From Cohaesibacter celericrescens (GTDB lineage: Bacteria > Pseudomonadota > Alphaproteobacteria > Rhizobiales > Cohaesibacteraceae): a DNA stretch of 64,000 bases. A model generated the notes under the pieces. It was not told the origin of the DNA. It saw nothing but the letters and a program-made list of their open reading frames with translations, and ran no database searches. The DNA lies in assembly GCF_002866925.1 (NCBI RefSeq), contig NZ_PKUQ01000016.1:485049-549048 (forward strand). The letters are read 5' to 3'. Made by a program: the position numbers and the translations under genes. How positions within the stretch are numbered: the first letter of the stretch is position 1; each line of letters begins with the position of its first letter. This document shows positions 8,597 through 18,622 of the stretch, piece by piece.

Positions 8597-11500
8597 TCAA
8601 ACCTTTGTGTCAGCGCCTTTTAGAGCAATGTAAATGGCCGGAATGACCAATACTGTTAGTAACGTTGATGAGGCCAGTCCGAACAGGAGCGAGATCGCTA
8701 GCCCCTGAAAGATTGGGTCGGCCAAAATGACGACAGCACCGATCATTGCCGCCAAGGCTGTGAGCATGATTGGTTTAAAGCGAATAGAGCCAGCCTCAAG
8801 CAACACCTCCTTCAACTGTCGCCCTGAGCCTTTTGCATGGCCTACAAAATCGACCAACAAAATCGAGTTGCGTACGATAATGCCGGCGAGTGCGATAAAG
8901 CCAATCATTGATGTAGCTGTGAAGGCCGCACCAAAAATCCAATGACCAATCATTATGCCAATCAGTGTGAGAGGAATCGGTGTTAGGACCACCAATGGCA
9001 CTCTGAAGGAGTGGAATTGGGCGACCACTAGGGCGTAAATTGCCAGAATGGCCACACCAAATGCGGCTCCCATATCACGGAATGTGACCCAAGTGACTTC
9101 CCACTCGCCGTCCCAAAGCATAGATACTTCGGATTCGTCCTCCGGTTGGCCATTCAGAATGACTTTTGGTTTGGGAAGATCCCCCCAATCGTGTGAGTCA
9201 ATTTTTTCTTGTACAGCCAACATGCCGTAGATAGGTGCTTCAAAGTCGCCAGCCAGTTCGGCCATCACCATTTCGGCGGAGCGGCCATTGTGACGAAAAA
9301 TCGGGAAACTGGCCTTTTCTCGATCAATGCGAACGATATCGCCCAGTTCGGTCACACCTCTGTCGCCGGGAATGGCATTCTGCGGCACAGGAATTGACAA
9401 TAAGCGTTCAGAGAGGCTCAAATCTTTTTTATTGGGTTTAACCGCTATTTCAATCGGACGGCGCCCCTCGCCTTTATGGGAATATCCGACCACTTGGCCA
9501 TTGAGATAGTATTGAATGGTTTGATAGATGTCGCTTTGTTCAACTCCGTAATATTCCTGATTATCCTGATCAATGCGAATGCGTGCTCGCATGGATGGCG
9601 TTCCAAAACTGTCATCTACATCGACAATAAAGGGTACTTGTTCGAATAATGTGCGCAGTTCTGTGGCGACAGTTCTGCGGGTCTGTGCATCTGGACCATA
9701 GATTTCGGCCAACAAAGTAGACAGAACCGGCGGTCCAGGTGGGACTTCAACCACTTTAAGGCTGGTTCCCTCTATCATTGGAAGGTCTGCAATCAGCTTG
9801 CGAATTTCCAATGCTATGGCGTGGCTGGTCCTGTCGCGCTCGCCTTTTTCCGTCAGGTTGATCTGTAGATCCCCCTGTTCGGGGTTGCCGCGCAAGAAAT
9901 AGTGCCGCACAAGGCCGTTAAAGCCAAAGGGAGCCGCCGTGCCCGCGTGGGATTGGATGGTGTGGATTTCCTCGACACTCTCCAACCGATTTGCTGCAGC
10001 GGAAAGCAAACGATCTGTCGCTTCAAGGGAGGACCCTTCAGGCAAATCTGCGATGATTTGCAGTTCCGATTTGTTGTCGAATGGCAATAGTTTAACGGTT
10101 ACATCCTTGGTATAAAAAAGCAAAGTTGATGCAATTGTGGCCCCTCCTACGATCAAGAGGAAGATCCATGAACGCCCCCTTCCCGCCAAAATGGGTTTGG
10201 CGGCCACACGGTAAACCTTGCCCAGAATGCCTCCGTCAGCTGCTTCGGAATGCCCCGGCTTTCCGATGATATTCATCAGCCATGGAGTCAGCATAACGGC
10301 AACAAAGAATGATAGGATCATCGCGGCTGATGCTACGGCGGGAATTGGGCTCATATAGGGGCCCATTAGTCCCGATACGAACATCATGGGCAATAGAGCG
10401 GCGACCACGGTGAGGGTCGCAACAACGGTTGGGTTGCCCACTTCGGCGACGCCTTCAATGGCAGCGCGTATCTTGGATCTATCATCGGGCATGGCCCAGT
10501 GCCGGGCAATATTTTCGATCATAACGATGGCGTCATCAACCAAGATACCGATTGCAAAAATGAGCGCAAACAGCGAAACGCGGTTGATGGTGTATCCCAT
10601 CAAATAGGTGGCGGCCAACGTCAGCAGGATTGTCGTTGGAATGACAATCAGGACCACTATGCCTTCACGCAATCCGATGGCAACACCAACAAGAATGACG
10701 ATAGATATGGTCGCTAACCCCAGATGATAAAGCAGTTCGTTGGCTTTTTCGTTTGCGGTTTCGCCATAGTTGCGGGTGACATCTATCTTGATACCTGCCG
10801 GAATAATGTGCCCTTTGAGTTGGTCAACACGCTCGATAATTGAATGGGAAATATCGACCGCGTTGGCCCCTTTGCGCTTGGCGATAGCAAGCGAAACAGC
10901 CGGAAGGCGATTGAAACCACCGTCGTCTTTTCTGGACATGTGCCAAACGCGCTGTTCTTTCTGGCTACTGCCAACAACCACTTTGGCAACATCCTGCACA
11001 TAAACAGGTCGGCCATCACGAGAGGTTACCAACAAAAGACCAATGTCGGGCACTCCGCGTAGTGTCTGGCCGACTGCAACAGGCAGGCTTTTATTTTGGT
11101 CACGTAGCGCACCAACCATGAAAGATGTATTGGCCGACTGCACCTTCCCCACCAGTTGTTGCAAAGTTATGCCATACAGCGCTAATTTCTCAGGGTCCGG
11201 TTCGACGCGGATCTGATCCGTTTGACCTCCGACAATATAAGTCAAACCTACATTTTCGAGTTTGGCCAACTCTACACGCAGTTCGTCCGCGATATTATAC
11301 AGAGTGGTATCGTTCCAGTTTTCGGCGACGTCTGGTTCTGGCGAGAGGGTCAAGACGGTGATGGCTACATCATCAATGCCACGACCAATGATGAGCGGTT
11401 GTGGAATTCCCACTGGAATGGAAGACAAATTGGCCATGATCTTGTCATGAACGCGCAAAATAGCTGTGTCGGAATTGGTGCCAACCAAAAACCGAGCTGT

Positions 11501-11803
11501 TACAACAACCATATCGTCGTAACTGTTTGAATAGACATGCTCCACGTCGTCAATGCTTTTGACGATGGTCTCCAGCGGTTCCGTGATCAGTTTGACCGCA
11601 TCTTCGGCTTTTAAACCGTCGGCCCTGACGTGAATGTCGACCATTGGCACCGAAATTTGTGGTTCTTCCTCGCGAGGCAAAGCCATCAATGCAACCAATC
11701 CCAACGTGAAGGCTGTGATCAGAAGAAGCGGGGTCAAAGGGGATGTTATGAAACTCTTGGCCAGGTTTCCCGAAATGCCAAGATTATGTGGTCCATTGTC
11801 CAT
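8597..11803 (-). CDS. RND family efflux permease
   Basis: A 1068-residue inner-membrane RND transporter. The start at 11803 is set by AAAGGAG five bases upstream. It has the usual layout: first transmembrane helix near residue 20, a large periplasmic loop (PREEEPQISVPMVDIHVRADG opens the porter domain), a block of helices with the proton-relay segment GILVDDAIVMIEN, a second periplasmic loop, and the final helices (GIIVRNSILLVDF). It would drive proton-coupled export through a trimeric complex with the adaptor encoded just upstream and an outer-membrane channel, perhaps the TolC at 32092-33474. The substrate is not predictable. It resembles the AcrB/MdtB-like HAE1 class more than the heavy-metal HME class. 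Confidence 0.94.
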   Translation of the reverse strand: MDNGPHNLGISGNLAKSFITSPLTPLLLITAFTLGLVALMALPREEEPQISVPMVDIHVRADGLKAEDAVKLITEPLETIVKSIDDVEHVYSNSYDDMVVVTARFLVGTNSDTAILRVHDKIMANLSSIPVGIPQPLIIGRGIDDVAITVLTLSPEPDVAENWNDTTLYNIADELRVELAKLENVGLTYIVGGQTDQIRVEPDPEKLALYGITLQQLVGKVQSANTSFMVGALRDQNKSLPVAVGQTLRGVPDIGLLLVTSRDGRPVYVQDVAKVVVGSSQKEQRVWHMSRKDDGGFNRLPAVSLAIAKRKGANAVDISHSIIERVDQLKGHIIPAGIKIDVTRNYGETANEKANELLYHLGLATISIVILVGVAIGLREGIVVLIVIPTTILLTLAATYLMGYTINRVSLFALIFAIGILVDDAIVMIENIARHWAMPDDRSKIRAAIEGVAEVGNPTVVATLTVVAALLPMMFVSGLMGPYMSPIPAVASAAMILSFFVAVMLTPWLMNIIGKPGHSEAADGGILGKVYRVAAKPILAGRGRSWIFLLIVGGATIASTLLFYTKDVTVKLLPFDNKSELQIIADLPEGSSLEATDRLLSAAANRLESVEEIHTIQSHAGTAAPFGFNGLVRHYFLRGNPEQGDLQINLTEKGERDRTSHAIALEIRKLIADLPMIEGTSLKVVEVPPGPPVLSTLLAEIYGPDAQTRRTVATELRTLFEQVPFIVDVDDSFGTPSMRARIRIDQDNQEYYGVEQSDIYQTIQYYLNGQVVGYSHKGEGRRPIEIAVKPNKKDLSLSERLLSIPVPQNAIPGDRGVTELGDIVRIDREKASFPIFRHNGRSAEMVMAELAGDFEAPIYGMLAVQEKIDSHDWGDLPKPKVILNGQPEDESEVSMLWDGEWEVTWVTFRDMGAAFGVAILAIYALVVAQFHSFRVPLVVLTPIPLTLIGIMIGHWIFGAAFTATSMIGFIALAGIIVRNSILLVDFVGHAKGSGRQLKEVLLEAGSIRFKPIMLTALAAMIGAVVILADPIFQGLAISLLFGLASSTLLTVLVIPAIYIALKGADTKV

Positions 11804-11813
11804 CTTGGCTCCT

Positions 11814-12830
11814 TTAAGGCTGTAACAGCACGTCACCGGCTTGTAAGCCGGATAGGATTTCGATCATCGTGGACCCATCTCGTTGATAAGTTCTGCCGAT
11901 TTGCACCGCGATGTCGGTCGCTTCGCCGTCTGTTCCATTTGAATGAACAAAATCAACGCCATAACGGTTGAAAACGAAGCCAAGGGGAACGAGGTAAGTG
12001 TCACGTTGTCCGGCCCCTACGCGCACCTGAATGCGTTCACCGACAAAATAGTTACCCAGTCCGTCGACTGTGGCATCAGCCAAAACGCGACCGCTGGCAA
12101 TTTTGGGGAAAACTTTCACGATCTCACCTGTTCTGGTGCATGATCCTTCACAATCGGACCCACGGCCAGCAACTTCGACAGGATCGCCTTTTTCAAGGAA
12201 CCGTGCGTGGCGCTCTGGTAAAGAAAGGCGCAAGATATAATTGTCTTTCGCGATTGTGGCGACGGGTTCACCCGGCATAACCACAGACCCTATGGTAATT
12301 GGCACATCCAAGACACGGCCTGACTGTGGTGCAAGCACCGCGCCTTCTTCTAACTGGCGCTGAATGACGGCCTTTTGAGCCTGTGATGCTTCGAGTGTGC
12401 TGTTAGCCACATCATATTGGGTGTTGATCTGGTCTAGTCGGGCTTTGGTTGTCGACCCTCGTTTAAACAGTTGTTCGGCCCGTTCCTGTTCGGTTTTGAT
12501 ATTGGCGATCTCACGTTCGGCCGCACGAATTTGGGCTTCAATAGCCTCAATTTGTAAACCAAGTTTGGGGTCGCGGACCAATGCAATGGTCTCGCCTGCT
12601 TTGACCTGACTGCCCTCTGTCACGGTCAATTCGGTAATGGTTCCGGTTATACGCACCCGTGCAGCAATAGAATCGGTGCTTTCAACGGTCGCAAAGACGG
12701 CCTTTTTGTCTTCTACAGAAACCAATTTAACTGTGTAGTCACTCGCGAATGCCTGAAAAGATGGTGCAGTCAGAGCGACGAAACACGCGATGAGCAGTGC
12801 AGAACGGGGTTTTGGGTGTGACTTGCGCAT
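11814..12830 (-). CDS. RND efflux periplasmic adaptor (membrane fusion protein)
   Basis: A 338-residue membrane fusion protein beginning with a signal peptide (MRKSHPKPRSALLIACFVAL..., cleavage near QAFA-S). The ATG at 12830 has GGAGAG eight bases upstream. A lipoyl/barrel-sandwich half-motif (ARVRITGTITELTVTEGSQVKAGE) is followed by a coiled-coil hairpin (EAQIRAAEREIANIKTEQERAEQLFKRG...) and the second lipoyl half (GAVLAPQSGRVLDVPITIG), then beta-barrel and membrane-proximal domains. It links the RND permease to the outer-membrane channel. The permease start codon lies 10 bp after this stop, so the pair form one operon, with an operator-like palindrome 29 bp upstream of the start. Confidence 0.93.
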   Translation of the reverse strand: MRKSHPKPRSALLIACFVALTAPSFQAFASDYTVKLVSVEDKKAVFATVESTDSIAARVRITGTITELTVTEGSQVKAGETIALVRDPKLGLQIEAIEAQIRAAEREIANIKTEQERAEQLFKRGSTTKARLDQINTQYDVANSTLEASQAQKAVIQRQLEEGAVLAPQSGRVLDVPITIGSVVMPGEPVATIAKDNYILRLSLPERHARFLEKGDPVEVAGRGSDCEGSCTRTGEIVKVFPKIASGRVLADATVDGLGNYFVGERIQVRVGAGQRDTYLVPLGFVFNRYGVDFVHSNGTDGEATDIAVQIGRTYQRDGSTMIEILSGLQAGDVLLQP

Positions 12831-12858
12831 GGAAAAGTCTCTCCTGCTGTCCAAACTA

Positions 12859-12880
12859 TATATTAGTAATTACGAATATA
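12859..12880. promoter_or_regulatory. Operator-like palindrome upstream of the RND operon
   Basis: A 22-bp dyad centred between 12869 and 12870: 10 of 11 positions pair (TATATT half-sites around GTAATTAC), with a single mismatch at 12865/12874. It is AT-rich and lies 29 bp upstream of the adaptor start, in the region shared with the plus-strand cation transporter gene. Size and symmetry fit a TetR/AcrR-type or MarR-type operator. No such regulator gene lies next to it. Confidence 0.6.
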
Positions 12881-13000
12881 AGAAATAAATCACATTGTCA
12901 AAGGCCTATCAGCAACAATTCCCTATTTTATTCCTTGGGTCCATCCGTTAGAACAAGTATCATTATTGTTTCATATGCTGGCCGCTCCAGGAGAATTCAT

Positions 13001-13948
13001 TTGGCATCCCACGGTTCAAAGAAGGTCATTTACGCAGCTCTCGCTGGTAACGGATTGATTGCTATCACTAAATTTTTTGCAGCTTCCATCACGGGGTCCT
13101 CTGCTATGTTGTCTGAGGGCATTCACAGTCTGGTGGATACCGGTAATCAGGGGTTGTTACTCTATGGTATAAAGAGAGCCAGCAAACCAGCGGATAAGAA
13201 ACATCCCTTTGGTTATGGCTCCGAGCTCTACTTTTGGGCCTTTGTTGTTGCCTTGTTGATTTTTGCTGTCGGAGCGGGGCTGTCTATTTACGAAGGCATT
13301 CAAAAGGTGCTTGACCCACATCCTATTAGCGATCCCACCATTAACTTTTATGTTCTGGGTGCCGCTTTGGTATTTGAAGGCTGGGCATGGTGGATTGCGC
13401 TCAAAGAGTTTCGCACCACAAAAGGGAAACTGGGTTGGCTAGAGGCGGTTACCGACTCAAAAGATCCGACGGTCTTTACCGTGTTATTCGAAGATTCTGC
13501 TGCGATGCTCGGGTTGGTCGTTGCTGCGATCGGTATTGGCGTTTCTTATTATATGCAAATTCCTTGGATGGATGGGGCGGCGTCAATCGTTATTGGTGTC
13601 ATTTTGGCTGGAACGGCCTTCTTGCTTGCTTATGAAACCAAAGGATTGTTAATCGGCGAAGCGGCATCTACTGAACTGGAAGCGGAGATCACCAACATTG
13701 TCTCTGCGCATCCTGCGGTTACCACCGTCAATGAACTGCGCACATTGCACCGTGGGCCCAATGAAGTGTTGTTGACCCTGAGTATTGATTTTGAAAACAC
13801 TATGATTGTCGGCAAATTGGAAAAGGTGATCGCGGAGCTTGAAGGCGATATACGAGCCCGGTTCCCGCAGATTCATCGGATTTTCATCGAGGCACAATCT
13901 CACCGAGATCATGTAGCTGTAGCGGAAATCTTGAACGAGGAAGCCTGA
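13001..13948 (+). CDS. Cation diffusion facilitator family transporter
   Basis: A 315-residue CDF protein starting at TTG 13001, which is preceded by AGGAG at a good distance. The frame is open upstream for ~68 more codons, but that segment overlaps the adaptor promoter and does not look like protein. Residues ~7-210 contain six membrane segments with the metal-site motif SEGIHSLVDTGNQ. The C-terminal ~90 residues form the cytoplasmic ferredoxin-like dimerisation domain (LRTLHRGPNEVLLTLSIDFE...IFIEA). It probably exports a divalent cation (Zn, Fe or Mn) in exchange for protons. The long helix-IV/V region (LEAVTDSKDPTVFTVLFEDSAA) recalls the SLC30A9-like branch. It is divergent from the RND operon. 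Confidence 0.9.
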   Translation: MASHGSKKVIYAALAGNGLIAITKFFAASITGSSAMLSEGIHSLVDTGNQGLLLYGIKRASKPADKKHPFGYGSELYFWAFVVALLIFAVGAGLSIYEGIQKVLDPHPISDPTINFYVLGAALVFEGWAWWIALKEFRTTKGKLGWLEAVTDSKDPTVFTVLFEDSAAMLGLVVAAIGIGVSYYMQIPWMDGAASIVIGVILAGTAFLLAYETKGLLIGEAASTELEAEITNIVSAHPAVTTVNELRTLHRGPNEVLLTLSIDFENTMIVGKLEKVIAELEGDIRARFPQIHRIFIEAQSHRDHVAVAEILNEEA

Positions 13949-13989
13949 AAAAGCAGTATCTTCTCTCAATAGAATGTTGTGATTTTTAT

Positions 13990-14027
13990 AAGGCTCTGCG
14001 ATGTCCTAGGACACTGCAGAGCCTTTT
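13990..14027 (+). terminator. Rho-independent terminator of the cation transporter gene
   Basis: A 10-bp stem (13990-13999 with 14016-14025), an internal GTCC/GGAC pair and a following TTTT. It lies 41 bp after the cation transporter stop codon. Confidence 0.8.
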
Positions 14028-14087
14028 GTTTACAAGGTGTCAGCTTCATACTCTATGCTATCATATGTCTTTTTATGGGAGGGATTG

Positions 14088-14681
14088 ATGAAGGCATACT
14101 CTGTTTTTCACTTTTTACTGCCTTTTGGTGTGGTCTATTTTCTCTTGGTTTGGTGCCCGATAGCATTCGCTCAGGGACCTGATTGTGATCGGATCTATTT
14201 TGGAACTGAACTTGTTGATGACGTGACCTATTGTGCGAGTTCGGTTCTTCCAAATTCTAAAGTCGCAACCTACCGGCCGGGCAACCTGTCTGGATGGGAA
14301 GCAAACACACATCACGCTTGGTGCGAAGGCAAGCATGGCAACGGGGTTGGCGAATGGTTTGAATTTACGGCCCGACCCAGTACGACCATTCGCAAAATGA
14401 TCTTCTTTAACGGTTACCAAAAGAGCCGTAAGTCATTTTCACAAAATGCGCGTGCACGGGATATTACCATTCGCACAGATAGCGGTTTGGTTCTTAATCG
14501 CCGCTTGTTGGATCGTTGGGGAAAACAAGTTATCAACTTGGACGGCTGGCATCAAATCAGCAGCATTCGCGTCACCATTCGTTCTGTCTATCCGGGAACG
14601 AAATATAGCGATCTGTGCCTATCGGGGTTTGGGGTTGATTTTGAGGAGCTACGCGAGCTGGAATTCCAGCAGATGCAATAA
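14088..14681 (+). CDS. Exported protein with NADase-type glycan-binding-like domain
   Basis: With the ATG at 14088 (GGGAGGG four bases upstream) the product is 197 residues. It begins with a signal peptide (MKAYSVFHFLLPFGVVYFLL..., cleavage near AFA-Q). The mature protein carries one beta-sandwich domain: AWCEGKHGNGVGEWFEF, IRKMIFFNGYQKSRKSFSQNARARDI and ILxTDSG-like strands. This is the pattern of the discoidin-like translocation domain described in NADase-type toxins and many exported bacterial proteins. No catalytic domain is attached, so it is likely a secreted binding protein. Four cysteines could give two disulfides. Confidence 0.7.
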   Translation: MKAYSVFHFLLPFGVVYFLLVWCPIAFAQGPDCDRIYFGTELVDDVTYCASSVLPNSKVATYRPGNLSGWEANTHHAWCEGKHGNGVGEWFEFTARPSTTIRKMIFFNGYQKSRKSFSQNARARDITIRTDSGLVLNRRLLDRWGKQVINLDGWHQISSIRVTIRSVYPGTKYSDLCLSGFGVDFEELRELEFQQMQ

Positions 14682-14771
14682 TCCCGGACAATGAGCGCAT
14701 TATCCGGGAATGATTGTTTCATCTCATTTGTAATGATGCTTGTCTCAAGCACTAACAAGAGTGTCTTGTCA

Positions 14772-15323
14772 TCAAAACGGGATGTCGTCATCCATCTCAT
14801 CGCGGAAACCACCGCCTTGTTGCGAGGTGCTTGGTTGACTGGTGCCTGATGGACCACCGAAACCACCCGGAGTTGACCGCTCCTGACCTCCGCCATAACC
14901 GCTACTAGGAGCGCCGGGACCGCCGAAATCGCCGCCCTGTTGGCCGCCGCCAAAGTTGCCGCCACCTTCTCCTCGGTTATCAAGCATGGTCAGGTTGCCA
15001 TTAAACCCTTGCAAAACCACTTCCGTTGAATAACGGTCCGCACCGCTCTGGTCTTTCCACTTGCGGGTCTGTAGCTGACCTTCCAGATAAACTTTAGCAC
15101 CTTTTTTTAGGTAATTTTCTGCAATCCGGCACAGGCCTTCATTGAAGATAACAACACGATGCCATTCGGTTTTTTCGCGCCGCTCGCCAGAATTGCGATC
15201 TTTCCAGCTTTCTGACGTAGCAATAGACAGGTTAGCGATAGGGCGGCCGTCCTGCGTTCTGCGAATGTCGGGATCGGCTCCCAAATTGCCCACAAGGATG
15301 ACTTTATTTACGCTTCCGGCCAT
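14772..15323 (-). CDS. ssb: Single-stranded DNA-binding protein
   Basis: A 183-residue SSB. The ATG at 15323 gives [21 protein letters not shown], the typical N-terminus, and AAAGGA precedes it. Residues 1-~112 form the OB fold ([38 protein letters not shown]). This is followed by a Gly/Ser/Pro/Gln-rich linker and the acidic tip DEMDDDIPF that recruits repair and replication partners. It binds and protects single-stranded DNA during replication, recombination and repair. It is divergent from uvrA, a conserved arrangement. A possible LexA site lies at 15408-15422. Confidence 0.97.
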   Translation of the reverse strand: MAGSVNKVILVGNLGADPDIRRTQDGRPIANLSIATSESWKDRNSGERREKTEWHRVVIFNEGLCRIAENYLKKGAKVYLEGQLQTRKWKDQSGADRYSTEVVLQGFNGNLTMLDNRGEGGGNFGGGQQGGDFGGPGAPSSGYGGGQERSTPGGFGGPSGTSQPSTSQQGGGFRDEMDDDIPF

Positions 15324-15389
15324 TGGTTTGTCCTTTGTCTTTTGTGCCCGCCCCGTACTGTAACAATTAGAACGGGTGGAGCCTAGCAT

Positions 15390-15715
15390 AGGCGGGTTTG
15401 ATCTACAGTTCTATATTCGTTTGCCTTCAATCCCCATCCTTTGCCGGTTGGCGTCAGCACCCACTTGAAAGGTAGAAGTGACGGTTTAAATAATAGAACA
15501 AAGTATGTACAAATGGAAGTGCCGAGGCTAATATGCTCGCGATGTGGGTCATGAGCTTAGGCAATTGCCTTTGATTTTATAAAGCGTTATTGGATCGAGT
15601 GGGACGAAAATCTGTCATTAGCGAGTTTTGGAAAATCTGATCTTGTCCCCTTGATCGTATGCGTACATAGCATCGACTTATTGATATAGATGGCTTTAGT
15701 AAGCCTTCGGAGAGA
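15390..15715. promoter_or_regulatory. Divergent ssb-uvrA control region with two possible LexA boxes
   Basis: This region between the two DNA-repair genes holds no gene. Two sites fit the alphaproteobacterial LexA pattern GAAC-N7-GAAC with one mismatch each: 15408-15422 (GTTC-N7-GTTT, nearer ssb) and 15496-15510 (GAAC-N7-GTAC, on the uvrA side). By rough chance expectation a single such match in this length would not be surprising, so the call is tentative. Confidence 0.4.
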
Positions 15716-15724
15716 TTGCCTGAC

Positions 15725-18622
15725 ATGAGTAGCGAAACACAAAAGCCCGTTCCTTCTTCCCTGAAAGCGATTTCGATTCGCGGCGCTCGGGAGCACAATC
15801 TTAAAAATGTTGATGTGGACATTCCCCGGGATCAATTGATTGTCATGACAGGATTGTCTGGGTCGGGCAAAAGCTCTTTGGCCTTCGATACCATCTATGC
15901 GGAAGGGCAGCGCCGCTATGTGGAATCTCTCTCTGCTTATGCCCGCCAGTTTTTGGAAATGATGCAGAAGCCGGATGTCGACCAAATCGATGGTTTGTCG
16001 CCAGCTATTTCTATCGAACAAAAGACCACTTCACGCAATCCACGCTCAACGGTGGGTACTGTAACTGAAATCTATGATTATCTGCGTTTGCTCTATGCTC
16101 GTGTCGGCATTCCCTATAGCCCTGCGACAGGCCTACCCATCGAGAGCCAAACCGTTAGTCAAATGGTTGATCGGGTTATGGACTTGCCGGAAAAAACTCG
16201 GTTTCTTTTGCTGGCTCCGATCGTGCGTGGGCGCAAAGGGGAGTTTCGCAAGGAATTGGCGGAACTGGTCAAGCGAGGCCTGACGCGGTTCCGTATTGAT
16301 GGCCAAATGTATGACGATGGCGATTTGCCAACGCTGGATAAGAAATTCAAGCATGACATTGAAGTCGTTGTTCACCGGATGGTGGTCAAAGATGGCATTC
16401 AAAAGCGGTTGGCGGATTCTTTGGAGTTGTCGCTTGGCTTGGCAGACGGTCTATCAATCGTTGAAATGGTGGACGAGAAGGACGAAAAAGGAGCGCCCAA
16501 GCGGATTGTTTTTTCGGCGAAATTCGCCTGTCCTGTTTCGGGTTTTACCATTCCGGAAATAGAGCCGCGTCTGTTTTCCTTTAACAATCCATTCGGCGCC
16601 TGTCCTGTTTGTGACGGTCTGGGCAGTGAATTGCAAATCAGTCCTGAGCGCGTGGTTCCAGACATGTCACTCAGCCTCAAAGACGGGGCAATTGCGCCTT
16701 GGTCCAAAGGGACTTCTCCTTTCTATCGTCAAACGCTCGAGGCTTTGGCGCGCCATTATGATTTTAAACTGACCGTGCCATGGGTGGAATTGCCCTTTAA
16801 GGCGCAGGAGATTCTTCTGCATGGCACGGGAAAAGAGAAAATACAGTTTGTTTACGACGACGGGGCGCGTTCTTACAAAACCGAGAAACCTTTTGAAGGC
16901 GTGATCCCAAATCTTGAACGACGCTTTAGAGAGACCGAGAGCAATTGGGTGCGCGAGGAACTGAGCAAGTTTCAATCCAGCCACCCTTGTTCCGCCTGTG
17001 AAGGCCATCGTTTGAAGCCTGAAGCCTTGGCTGTGAAGCTGGATGGTCAACATATTTCTCAAGTCGCGACTCTATCTATTCGCGCAGCTGCCCACTGGGT
17101 GCACCATCTTCCGGAGACACTCACCAGCAAACAAATGAAAATTGCAGAGCGGATTTTGAAAGAGATTCGTGAGCGACTCAATTTCCTCAACGACGTCGGA
17201 CTTGAATATTTAACCCTATCGCGCGGCTCTGGCACTCTTTCGGGCGGAGAAAGCCAGCGTATTCGGCTGGCGTCGCAAATCGGATCAGGCTTAACCGGTG
17301 TGCTTTATGTGCTCGATGAACCATCCATCGGATTGCACCAGCGCGACAATGCGAGACTCTTAGAAACGCTGAAGCATTTACGAGATCTGGGAAACACCGT
17401 GATTGTTGTTGAGCATGATGAAGATGCGATTTTAAGCGCTGACCATGTGATCGACGTTGGCCCAGGGGCTGGTGTTCACGGAGGCCGGATCGTCAGTCAG
17501 GGGACGCCAACGGAAATTTTGGCTGACCCCGCCTCTTTAACAGGGCAATATTTGTCCGGAGCCTTGAGCATTGGTGTTGAAAATGGTCGGCGCACGAGCA
17601 AGAAGGGTCGTGAAATAACCGTCGTCAATGCGCGAGGCAACAACCTCAAGAATGTAACCGCCTCCATTCCTCTTGGTATATTCACATGTGTGACCGGTGT
17701 TTCGGGTGGGGGCAAGTCTACCTTCCTTATCGATACGCTGTATAAAGGCGCGGCGATGAAGCTCAACAAAGCCCGCAACATGCCCTCCCCTCATGACCGT
17801 ATTGAAGGACTGGAACATATCGATAAGATTATCGATATTGATCAATCGCCGATTGGCCGTACACCTCGTTCTAACCCTGCCACATATACCGGTGCCTTCA
17901 CTCCGATCCGAGAATGGTTTTCAGGCCTGCCTGAAGCGAAAGCTCGTGGATACAAGCCAGGTCGTTTTTCATTCAATGTGAAAGGTGGACGATGTGAGGC
18001 TTGTCAGGGTGATGGAGTCATCAAAATCGAAATGCATTTTCTGCCTGATGTCTATGTGACGTGTGATGTCTGTCAGGGGCATCGCTATAATCGTGAGACA
18101 CTTGAAGTGGAATTCAAAGGCAAATCCATTGCCGGTGTTCTGGATATGACGGTGGATGAGGCAGCTGAGTTCTTTGCTGCGGTTCCCTCTGTGCGTGACA
18201 AGATGGTGACGCTGCAAAAAGTCGGACTTGGCTACATAAAGGTAGGCCAGCAGGCCAATACTTTGTCAGGCGGTGAGGCACAACGTGTAAAATTGTCTAA
18301 AGAGCTCTCCAAGAGATCCACTGGACGAACGCTATATATTTTGGATGAGCCAACCACCGGATTGCATTTTCATGATGTCGCCAAGTTGCTGGAAGTTCTG
18401 CATGAGTTGGTCAATCAGGGCAACAGCGTCGTTGTGATTGAGCATAATCTTGAAGTCATACAAACGGCAGACTGGATTTTGGATCTCGGTCCTGAAGGTG
18501 GAGATGGTGGGGGTGAGATTGTCGCCGTTGGTACACCAGAGGATTTGGTCAAAGTCGAGAGAAGCTATACGGGTGTCTTTCTTAAGGAGTTGCAAGAAAG
18601 ACGCAAAGCTAACGCTGATTAG
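15725..18622 (+). CDS. uvrA: Excinuclease ABC subunit A
   Basis: A 965-residue UvrA, the damage-recognition ATPase of nucleotide excision repair, which loads UvrB on lesions. The ATG at 15725 has GGAGAG ten bases upstream, and the TTG at 15716 is too close to it. Two ABC modules are seen: Walker [10 protein letters not shown] near residue 43 with signature [16 protein letters not shown], and Walker [10 protein letters not shown] with [15 protein letters not shown]. The first zinc module reads ACPVSGFT...[10 protein letters not shown], where one Cys is replaced by Ser, a change I recall as common in Alphaproteobacteria. The second zinc finger ([16 protein letters not shown]...CDVCQG) is complete. 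It is divergent from ssb. Confidence 0.98.
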   Translation: MSSETQKPVPSSLKAISIRGAREHNLKNVDVDIPRDQLIVMTGLSGSGKSSLAFDTIYAEGQRRYVESLSAYARQFLEMMQKPDVDQIDGLSPAISIEQKTTSRNPRSTVGTVTEIYDYLRLLYARVGIPYSPATGLPIESQTVSQMVDRVMDLPEKTRFLLLAPIVRGRKGEFRKELAELVKRGLTRFRIDGQMYDDGDLPTLDKKFKHDIEVVVHRMVVKDGIQKRLADSLELSLGLADGLSIVEMVDEKDEKGAPKRIVFSAKFACPVSGFTIPEIEPRLFSFNNPFGACPVCDGLGSELQISPERVVPDMSLSLKDGAIAPWSKGTSPFYRQTLEALARHYDFKLTVPWVELPFKAQEILLHGTGKEKIQFVYDDGARSYKTEKPFEGVIPNLERRFRETESNWVREELSKFQSSHPCSACEGHRLKPEALAVKLDGQHISQVATLSIRAAAHWVHHLPETLTSKQMKIAERILKEIRERLNFLNDVGLEYLTLSRGSGTLSGGESQRIRLASQIGSGLTGVLYVLDEPSIGLHQRDNARLLETLKHLRDLGNTVIVVEHDEDAILSADHVIDVGPGAGVHGGRIVSQGTPTEILADPASLTGQYLSGALSIGVENGRRTSKKGREITVVNARGNNLKNVTASIPLGIFTCVTGVSGGGKSTFLIDTLYKGAAMKLNKARNMPSPHDRIEGLEHIDKIIDIDQSPIGRTPRSNPATYTGAFTPIREWFSGLPEAKARGYKPGRFSFNVKGGRCEACQGDGVIKIEMHFLPDVYVTCDVCQGHRYNRETLEVEFKGKSIAGVLDMTVDEAAEFFAAVPSVRDKMVTLQKVGLGYIKVGQQANTLSGGEAQRVKLSKELSKRSTGRTLYILDEPTTGLHFHDVAKLLEVLHELVNQGNSVVVIEHNLEVIQTADWILDLGPEGGDGGGEIVAVGTPEDLVKVERSYTGVFLKELQERRKANAD

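Noticed and set aside
12797..13000. A 68-codon N-terminal extension of the cation transporter
   Set aside because: It overlaps the adaptor gene and promoter dyad and lacks protein character; TTG 13001 has a good ribosome site and the normal family length.
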